Program-made: the position numbers and the translations under genes | Part shown: positions 44,464 through 49,142 of the stretch, one piece after another | How positions within the stretch are numbered: the stretch's first letter is position 1 | Layout of the letters: each line of letters begins with the position of its first letter | The notes under the pieces: generated by a model | Told to the model about the DNA's origin: nothing | Seen by the model: the letters and a program-made list of their open reading frames with translations, nothing else | Database searches by the model: none | Source: Erysipelotrichaceae bacterium | GTDB lineage: Bacteria > Bacillota_I > Bacilli_A > Erysipelotrichales > Erysipelotrichaceae | Assembly (NCBI GenBank): GCA_017432545.1 | Contig: JAFRJA010000143.1 | Span: 1-49,142, forward strand | Direction of reading: 5' to 3' | DNA length: 49,142 bases

Positions 44464-44478
44464 GAGTGGTCAAACTGA

Positions 44479-44484
44479 TATACT
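44479..44484 (+). promoter_or_regulatory. -10 element of the CotH gene
   Basis: TATACT is followed by 12 bases and ATG 44497, leaving a leader of about five bases without a ribosome site. Confidence 0.4.
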
Positions 44485-44496
44485 GAAAGTATATTT

Positions 44497-46821
44497 ATGA
44501 AACAGACGGGAATAATAGATATAAAGATAAATGAAAAGATACGGCAGATTTTAATATTGTTGTCTGTATTGAGTTTATCTTTTTTATTTCTGTTTTCCTT
44601 GAATCAGAAGATCTATTCTGAAGGCGAAGAAGAGAGTCAGGGACGGGAAGAAAACGCGGAGCAGAATGAAAATGATAATTATGTTGTTGTCGATAACGGT
44701 ATCCCGGTGGTTTATCTGAATATCGATGAAACAGATACTACGATCGAAGAGATGAATGCGAGTGTCGATCACAGTGTTTACTGTTATGGGACCATCAGTA
44801 TCAAAGTACCGGAAGGTTTTCACTACAGTGATTATCCTGATACGGATCTTGAAAGTCTGGAAGATGTAGCGATGAGTATCCGCGGCAGAGGCAATTCTTC
44901 CTGGCGCGGTGCCAGTAAGAAACCATACAAGATCAAACTTGATGATAAAAAGCAAGTTCTGGGTATGGCGGAGAATAAACATTGGGCATTAATCGCCAAT
45001 GCCAAGGATCCAACCCTGCTCAGAGACAGGATCACCGGCTGGCTGGGTGATGAGATGGGTTTTGCGTTTACTCCGCGTGGCGTACCGGTCGATCTGGTCA
45101 TGAAGGATCAGTATTATGGTGAAAAGTACCTGGGCAGCTATTATCTTTCCGAAGTTGTGAGAGTCGATAAAAACAGGATCGAAATAGAAGAACTGAAAGA
45201 AGGTGACAGCAATCCGGATGTAATCACCGGAGGTTATCTGGTACAGAACGGGATGCAGGTAAGAGATGGCTCGCCGGATCGTTTCTATACCACCCGTGGG
45301 GCCAACTGGGCTACGGAAACACCGTCTTTTGATACCCAAGCTTCCTTTTTATATGACAGTTCTGATGATGAACCGGGATTACTGAATGATGCTTATGATA
45401 ATCCTGTCCAGCAGAAATATATCCAGGACTACGTTCAGAAGATAGAAGATGTCATCTATAATGGCACAACTGAATATCGTGAACTGATGGATGTAGATAC
45501 GGCAGCCAAGTATTGGCTGGTCAATGAAGTAAGCAAAAACAGCGATGCCTTTTCAACAGGCAGTACTTATATCTATAAAGACAGAGATCCTGAAGGCGGG
45601 GTAGCCAAACTGTATTGGGGACCGCTCTGGGATTTTGATTATGCCTGGAACTTTCAGCCTAATACCACCGGTCTTGATTGCGGCCATTTATGGTTCAAGC
45701 CCCTGTTTCTTGATAAGACAGAAGGAGGCTTTGTTGAAGCGATCTATCGCAACTGGAACAAAATGCGTCCTGCTTTGGTTAAACTGATCGAAGAAAACGG
45801 TGTGATCGATAAATACCGTGATGAGACAAGATCTTCGGCTGATAATGATCACGAAGTCTGGAAAGCTGATCAGGAATTTGATTATGATGAAACGGTTGAA
45901 GAACTTAAGGCCTGGATAAGCGACAGGATCGCCTGGCTTGATGAAAACATAGGTATCATCGAAGATCTGTGCCATAAGGTCACTTTTATGGCTGATGGAA
46001 AAGTCTATGCCTACGGATACTATGAAGAAGTAGATGTTGTTACCGGGAAGGAACCATATCCGGATGTTGAAGGCATGACTTTTATGGGCTGGCTGGATGA
46101 GGATGGGAATATCATTACTTCGAACATCAAGGTGAATAAGGATATGACGATCATCGCCAAGTATGTGTCCGATGATACGATGAGCCATGCCAAAGATATC
46201 GCGTTTAATAAAGATTCCGATGTCATAAACTATTCTTCTTTCAGAAAGGTCTATCAGATCCCTTATACTCTGATACCTGAAGATGCGGATGATCAGAATA
46301 TCAGATGGACTTCATCGGATATCAATATCGCTACGGTCAATGAAGAGGGAACCGTTTATTATACAAATCCCGGAACCGTAAAACTGACAGGAAGTCTCAG
46401 ATTAGGAAGTACCAGAACATTTACCCTTACGATATTGCCATCCGGATCGAGTTTGCCGGGTCCCAAAAAGATCTATCCTGAATCAAAAAAAATAAAACTG
46501 AAGGTCAACGAACAATCACCGTTCATGATCAGAACTGACCCGGATCCTTCAAAGATCAATGAATATGAATACTCATCAGAAAATGATGAGATAGCAAGCA
46601 TTGATGAGAATGGTGCAATTACCGCCCATAAACCTGGCCAGGTTAATGTTTATGTAAAAATCAAAGCTGTGAACCAAGAGTACGAAGAATACTATCTTGA
46701 TACCTATACAACTGTCAGCGTATCTTCGATAGATCCTGAACCTTCACCTGCGCCAAAGCCGGCGCCTGAGAAAAAGAGTTCACCAAAGGAATACAGATTA
46801 CCATTAACAGGTATTGAATAA
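44497..46821 (+). CDS. Secreted CotH-kinase family protein with bacterial repeat and Ig-like domains, ending in LPLTG
   Basis: The 774-residue protein has an N-terminal hydrophobic signal (~17-38), a Glu/Asn-rich linker and a CotH domain (~65-480) with MSIRGRGNSSW, KKPYKIKL and LLWDFDYAWN-type GPLWDFDYAWNF motifs. CotH proteins are atypical kinases that phosphorylate surface proteins in spore-formers; this genome region shows no spore genes. A Listeria-Bacteroides repeat (~490-545, TFMADGKVYAYGYY ... MTFMGWLDEDG) and two Big_2-like Ig domains (~550-655 and ~665-740) follow, then a Pro/Lys linker. The final residues RLPLTGIE include an LPxTG-type motif, but the protein stops three residues after it without hydrophobic anchor. 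Domain calls confident; anchoring unclear. Confidence 0.85.
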   Translation: MKQTGIIDIKINEKIRQILILLSVLSLSFLFLFSLNQKIYSEGEEESQGREENAEQNENDNYVVVDNGIPVVYLNIDETDTTIEEMNASVDHSVYCYGTISIKVPEGFHYSDYPDTDLESLEDVAMSIRGRGNSSWRGASKKPYKIKLDDKKQVLGMAENKHWALIANAKDPTLLRDRITGWLGDEMGFAFTPRGVPVDLVMKDQYYGEKYLGSYYLSEVVRVDKNRIEIEELKEGDSNPDVITGGYLVQNGMQVRDGSPDRFYTTRGANWATETPSFDTQASFLYDSSDDEPGLLNDAYDNPVQQKYIQDYVQKIEDVIYNGTTEYRELMDVDTAAKYWLVNEVSKNSDAFSTGSTYIYKDRDPEGGVAKLYWGPLWDFDYAWNFQPNTTGLDCGHLWFKPLFLDKTEGGFVEAIYRNWNKMRPALVKLIEENGVIDKYRDETRSSADNDHEVWKADQEFDYDETVEELKAWISDRIAWLDENIGIIEDLCHKVTFMADGKVYAYGYYEEVDVVTGKEPYPDVEGMTFMGWLDEDGNIITSNIKVNKDMTIIAKYVSDDTMSHAKDIAFNKDSDVINYSSFRKVYQIPYTLIPEDADDQNIRWTSSDINIATVNEEGTVYYTNPGTVKLTGSLRLGSTRTFTLTILPSGSSLPGPKKIYPESKKIKLKVNEQSPFMIRTDPDPSKINEYEYSSENDEIASIDENGAITAHKPGQVNVYVKIKAVNQEYEEYYLDTYTTVSVSSIDPEPSPAPKPAPEKKSSPKEYRLPLTGIE

Positions 46822-46838
46822 CAGGGAAAGGAAGCAAC

Positions 46839-47960
46839 ATGGAAGGAAAGAAAACGGATATTCAGAATACGGGAAAACTGGGGTTTGGTCTGATGAGACT
46901 GCCCAAGAAGGGATTCGGGATAAATCTTGAAGAAACAAAGAAGATGGTCGATCTGTTTATGGAAGCTGGCTTCACCTACTTCGATACGGCCCATGTCTAT
47001 CCGGGAAGCGAAGAAGCAATTGGTGAAGCGCTGGTACAAAGATATCTGCGTGATTCCTATACTCTGGCGACTAAGCTGTATGCCAGAGCGGCCTTAAATG
47101 AAAAGATGGCCAGAAAACAGTTCTATACATCGCTGGAGAGAACGGGCGCTGAATATTTTGATTATTATCTTCTACATTCTCTGATGTCTTCAAACTATAA
47201 GCTGTATGAGAAGTTTCATCTCTGGGACTTTGTGAATGAACTGAAAGAAAAAGGTCTGGTGAAACATATCGGTTTCTCTTTCCATGATTCACCAAAACTG
47301 CTGGAAGAGCTTTTACAGAAACATCCGGAAGTAGAATTTGTCCAACTGCAGATCAACTATGAGGACTGGGAAAATAAAAAAATAACTTCCCGAGCCAACT
47401 ATGAGATGGCCAGAAAGTATGGTAAATTTATCATCGTCATGGAGCCGGTAAAAGGCGGTGTATTAGCTAAGCCGGATAAACAGATCGAAAAGATGTTCAA
47501 AGACTATGCGCCTGATATGTCCTGTGCTTCCTGGGCTATCCGTTTTGTGGCTTCACTTGATGGCATCCTGACAGTTTTGTCCGGCATGTCCAATGTTGGA
47601 CAGATGAAAGACAATCTTTCCTATATGAAAGACTTCAAACCTCTAAACGATGAAGAGAGAAAGATCATTACTAAAGCTCAAAAGATCTTAGGCAGAAGTG
47701 CTATGATACCTTGTACTGCCTGCAGTTATTGTACAAAGGGCTGTCCTAAACAGATACCGATCCCGGAAGTATTTGCGGCCATGAACAAGCGTTTGGGCTA
47801 TGGTCTGATCGAAGAGGCAAAAGCTGATTATAAAGCAATCTTGGAAAAAGGTATCGACCCGAAAGAATGTATCGGCTGTGGCCAATGTGAGAGCGTCTGC
47901 CCGCAACATATCGATATCATCGATAGATTAAAAAAGTGCTCAGAGGCACTTGGGGAATGA
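46839..47960 (+). CDS. Aldo/keto reductase with C-terminal 4Fe-4S ferredoxin domain
   Basis: The 373-residue protein has an NADPH-type aldo/keto reductase barrel (~1-290): FDTAHVYPGSEEAIGEAL with catalytic Asp and Tyr, ATKLYARAAL (Lys) and YYLLHSL (His). Two cysteine clusters follow: CTACSYCTKGCPKQIP and CIGCGQCESVCPQHIDI, each able to bind a 4Fe-4S centre. This fused form is common in anaerobic Firmicutes and probably passes electrons between pyridine nucleotide and iron-sulfur partners; the substrate is unknown. AAAGGAAG precedes the ATG, and it is probably cotranscribed with cotH. Its TGA abuts the minus-strand stop of the next gene. Confidence 0.9.
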   Translation: MEGKKTDIQNTGKLGFGLMRLPKKGFGINLEETKKMVDLFMEAGFTYFDTAHVYPGSEEAIGEALVQRYLRDSYTLATKLYARAALNEKMARKQFYTSLERTGAEYFDYYLLHSLMSSNYKLYEKFHLWDFVNELKEKGLVKHIGFSFHDSPKLLEELLQKHPEVEFVQLQINYEDWENKKITSRANYEMARKYGKFIIVMEPVKGGVLAKPDKQIEKMFKDYAPDMSCASWAIRFVASLDGILTVLSGMSNVGQMKDNLSYMKDFKPLNDEERKIITKAQKILGRSAMIPCTACSYCTKGCPKQIPIPEVFAAMNKRLGYGLIEEAKADYKAILEKGIDPKECIGCGQCESVCPQHIDIIDRLKKCSEALGE

Positions 47961-48527
47961 TCATTGTCCATTTATAAGTTTCTGGGCTTTTAGCAGTTTC
48001 TGATCAGGGCTTAAACCGTTATTCAGAAACATCGATTCATAAATATTTATTGGATCGCCAGAGAGGGAGTTCTGATCCTCATCAGGATAGAAGATGATGA
48101 AGGAATCAAAGCCCTCTTCTTTTAAGGGCAGATCATAGTTTTCATACTGATCGATGATAACGTCATCAGTGATCCTGTTTTTTCTTCGGGCGTTACTTTT
48201 GAGACAGTTTTCGAGTTTGCGCATCATGATGACGCCGATCACTTCCACATCATCACTCAGGCTCTGAATAAAAGGCATACGGTATTTGCGGAAGGTATTG
48301 GTGGAATCAAGGATGATGTTCTGATTGTTACTGAGTTCTTTTCTGATGCATTCATACATGTATTCAAAAAGATCGATATTCTCATTATCATCAGCTGCAT
48401 TGATATTCAGTAATAGACGCATCTGATCGGAAGAATAGATCTTCGCTCCAACTTCTTCTTTGAGTTTTCTGGCGACATGAGACTTGCCGGAAGAGGGGAT
48501 GCCGATCATGATGTAGAGTTTTGCCAT
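47961..48527 (-). CDS. P-loop kinase (AAA_33 / polynucleotide-kinase-like)
   Basis: The 188-residue protein starts MAKLYIMIGIPSSGKSHVARKL, with Walker A GIPSSGKS, followed by SSDQMRLLL and the LDSTNTFRKYR motif, as in small kinases of the T4 PNK/AAA_33 and zeta-toxin related group. Basic residues in RKNRITDDVI fit a phosphate-binding lid. It may phosphorylate RNA ends or a small metabolite; an antitoxin partner is not present, arguing against a zeta toxin. It begins close after a -10 element without ribosome site and ends in direct contact with the convergent aldo/keto reductase gene, so no room remains for a terminator between them. Confidence 0.75.
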   Translation of the reverse strand: MAKLYIMIGIPSSGKSHVARKLKEEVGAKIYSSDQMRLLLNINAADDNENIDLFEYMYECIRKELSNNQNIILDSTNTFRKYRMPFIQSLSDDVEVIGVIMMRKLENCLKSNARRKNRITDDVIIDQYENYDLPLKEEGFDSFIIFYPDEDQNSLSGDPINIYESMFLNNGLSPDQKLLKAQKLINGQ

Positions 48528-48533
48528 ACCTAT

Positions 48534-48539
48534 ATTCTA
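48534..48539 (-). promoter_or_regulatory. -10 element giving a probable leaderless kinase mRNA
   Basis: On the minus strand TAGAAT is followed by six bases (ATAGGT) and ATG at 48527. It begins right after the T run of the regulator gene terminator. Confidence 0.45.
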
Positions 48540-48540
48540 C

Positions 48541-48562
48541 AAAAAAAGCCTTATTCAGGCTT
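48541..48562 (-). terminator. Terminator overlapping the end of the DtxR-type gene
   Basis: On the minus strand AAGCC / GGCTT with a seven-base loop containing the TAA stop is followed by a T run (complement of 48541-48547). Confidence 0.75.
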
Positions 48563-48925
48563 GTAGTTTTTAATATGATTCTTGATGGCTTTAAATGTCT
48601 CGTCAGAGATGACGTGTTCAACGCGACACGCATCATCTTCGGCCGTCTTATCATCGACACCCAGATATCTGAGACAGCGGGTGAGGATCTCGTGGCGTTC
48701 ATAGATCTTTTCGGCGATCGCTTTACCTTTTTCTTTTAAGGTAATGTAGCCGTTGGAATCAACATTGATGTAGTCTTCAGCCGAAAGGTTCTTCATGGCT
48801 CTTGAAACAGAAGGCTTGGAAAAACCCATCTTGCGGCAGATGTCGATCGCTCTGACATTCTTGTTGTTTTGGGAAAGTACATGAATCGTTTCCAGATACA
48901 TTTCCGCAGATTCCTGTATAGTCAT
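48551..48925 (-). CDS. DtxR/MntR-family metal-dependent repressor
   Basis: The 124-residue protein has the N-terminal winged HTH (SAEMYLETIHVLSQNNKNVRAIDICRKMGFSKPSVSRAMKNL) and the metal-binding dimerisation domain (RHEILTRCLRYLGVD ... EDDACRVEHVISDETFKAI) with the expected His, Cys/Glu and His ligands of DtxR/MntR. The third (FeoA/SH3-like) domain is missing, as in MntR. It probably represses metal uptake genes when Mn2+ or Fe2+ is abundant. A 22-bp palindrome covers its promoter, suggesting autoregulation. The 13-codon mini ORF and hairpin on the opposite strand may lead to a target gene outside the window. Confidence 0.88.
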   Translation of the reverse strand: MTIQESAEMYLETIHVLSQNNKNVRAIDICRKMGFSKPSVSRAMKNLSAEDYINVDSNGYITLKEKGKAIAEKIYERHEILTRCLRYLGVDDKTAEDDACRVEHVISDETFKAIKNHIKNYKPE

Positions 48926-48932
48926 CTACTAT

Positions 48933-48961
48933 ATTTTAATAAACTATCTGTCCGTTAGCAA
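48933..48961 (-). promoter_or_regulatory. Promoter of the DtxR-type gene
   Basis: On the minus strand TTGCTA (48956-48961) and TAAAAT (48933-48938) are separated by exactly 17 bases; seven bases then lead to the ATG at 48925, so the mRNA is predicted to be leaderless. The -35 lies inside the palindrome. Confidence 0.6.
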
Positions 48962-48972
48962 TTGCTAACGGA
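48951..48972. promoter_or_regulatory. 22-bp perfect palindrome, probable metalloregulator operator
   Basis: Each half reads TCCGTTAGCAA; the inner part TTAG-CAATTG-CTAA recalls the TTAG..CTAA core of DtxR/IdeR boxes. It covers the -35 of the regulator gene on the minus strand and lies about 35 bases upstream of a divergent start, so bound repressor could block both. Confidence 0.6.
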
Positions 48973-48993
48973 AATTTTATGAAAAAGTTAAGC

Positions 48994-48999
48994 TAAAAT
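48994..48999 (+). promoter_or_regulatory. -10 element of a divergent leader
   Basis: TAAAAT is followed by seven bases and an ATG at 49007, the same spacing as at other leaderless starts here. A -35 is not clear. Confidence 0.35.
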
Positions 49000-49006
49000 A
49001 ATTAGT

Positions 49007-49048
49007 ATGAACTTAAATTTAGCCGGCACTTTGACACTTCTTCATTGA
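49007..49048 (+). CDS. Possible 13-residue leader peptide
   Basis: ATG through TGA encodes MNLNLAGTLTLLH. It lies between the palindrome and a terminator-like hairpin and starts seven bases after a -10 element. Leu and Thr are frequent but no specific starvation codon run is seen. It may be translated as a leader peptide that couples ribosome movement to the hairpin, or it may be chance. Confidence 0.3.
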   Translation: MNLNLAGTLTLLH

Positions 49049-49060
49049 TCAAACCTTCAA

Positions 49061-49083
49061 AAGCAGCTTAACAGCTGCTTTTT
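49061..49083 (+). terminator. Terminator-like hairpin, possible attenuator
   Basis: AAGCAGCT / AGCTGCTT with a TAAC loop is followed by TTT. TTGACAC at 49031-49037 can also pair with GTGTCAA at 49086-49092, offering an alternative outer fold. Its position 12 bases after the mini ORF suggests premature termination control of a gene beyond the window. Confidence 0.5.
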
Positions 49084-49105
49084 ATGTGTCAAGCAGGAAA
49101 AATAT

Positions 49106-49142
49106 ATGTTGGGTGGATGTTGTATGGTGTTGTGTGGTATGG
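49106..49142 (+). CDS. Possible start of a gene cut by the window edge
   Basis: ATG 49106 is preceded by AGGAAA and opens a frame reading MLGGCCMVLCGM to the edge. Twelve residues are not enough for identification; the G/T-rich composition is unlike other coding starts here, so this is very uncertain. Confidence 0.15.
   Translation, partial: MLGGCCMVLCGM

Noticed and set aside
45688-46188. 166-residue minus-strand ORF opposite cotH
   Set aside because: It is a shadow of the CotH and bacterial-repeat region with no recognisable domain.
47961-48527. Zeta toxin of a toxin-antitoxin pair
   Set aside because: The P-loop kinase has no epsilon-like antitoxin next to it; the upstream gene is a DtxR regulator with its own terminator.

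Overview
The window looks like chromosome of a low-GC Gram-positive bacterium, most likely Erysipelotrichia or a close Bacilli relative. The main evidence is gene order. The classic Bacilli block cysS-mrnC-rlmB-sigma factor ... rpmG-secE-nusG ... rplJ-rplL-methyltransferase-rpoB-rpoC is present, but it is split by two long insertions and lacks rplK-rplA after nusG. RpoB carries Asn where rifampicin-sensitive bacteria have His (E. coli position 526), a change also described in Mollicutes. The assignment is inference; no rRNA gene is present to test it.

Layout. 1-1442: remnant accessory island with a frameshifted DUF4417 gene followed by a small toxin-like ORF and an overlapping candidate immunity gene. 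1443-4300: tRNA-Lys, a MATE exporter, tRNA-Glu and tRNA-Asn, and a membrane protein with a Cys/His tail. 4337-8632: an XRE-TM-RCC1-FN3 protein, a GYF-like mini protein, cysS, mrnC and rlmB, all overlapping. 8718-9667: a SigH-like sigma factor translationally coupled to an Spx homologue. 9751-16577: a four-gene phosphorelay operon: hybrid kinase, REC-degenerate GGDEF-EAL, Hpt protein, and a 1086-residue protein in which an APC-type permease is fused to a histidine kinase and two receiver domains. 16722-17845: rpmG-secE-nusG-secG. 17892-20901: smpB, pduL, aldose epimerase-like, nagB, trxA. 20939-28476: a zinc-ribbon protein, then a tightly overlapping operon potABCD-dtd-DUF951-HAD-surE-HAD; PotA has an unusual ~185-residue insertion in its C-terminal domain. 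28503-38347: promoter and L10-leader attenuator, rplJ, rplL, a RsmC-like methyltransferase, rpoB, rpoC.

38419-49142: a Cof-type HAD phosphatase; a transglutaminase-like lipoprotein; a six-gene operon for a minimal type IV filament machine (one PilC/GspF-like platform, four small membrane or pseudopilin-like proteins, one PilT-like ATPase; no PilB and no prepilin peptidase seen); an O6-alkylguanine methyltransferase; a large secreted CotH protein ending in a bare LPLTG; an aldo/keto reductase with ferredoxin tail; and, on the minus strand, a small kinase and a DtxR/MntR-type regulator. A 22-bp palindrome covers the -35 of the regulator gene and lies between it and a divergent leader with a 13-codon ORF and a terminator-like hairpin.

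A recurrent theme is genes whose start codon lies 6-7 bases after a -10-like hexamer with no Shine-Dalgarno sequence, suggesting leaderless mRNAs (starts at 4337, 8718, 38419, 48527 minus, 48925 minus and perhaps 49007). The two most system-like loci are the permease-kinase phosphorelay and the PilT-only filament operon. The c-di-GMP phosphodiesterase encoded in the first could in principle control the second, but nothing in the sequence links them directly. No CRISPR array, insertion sequence or complete prophage was seen.
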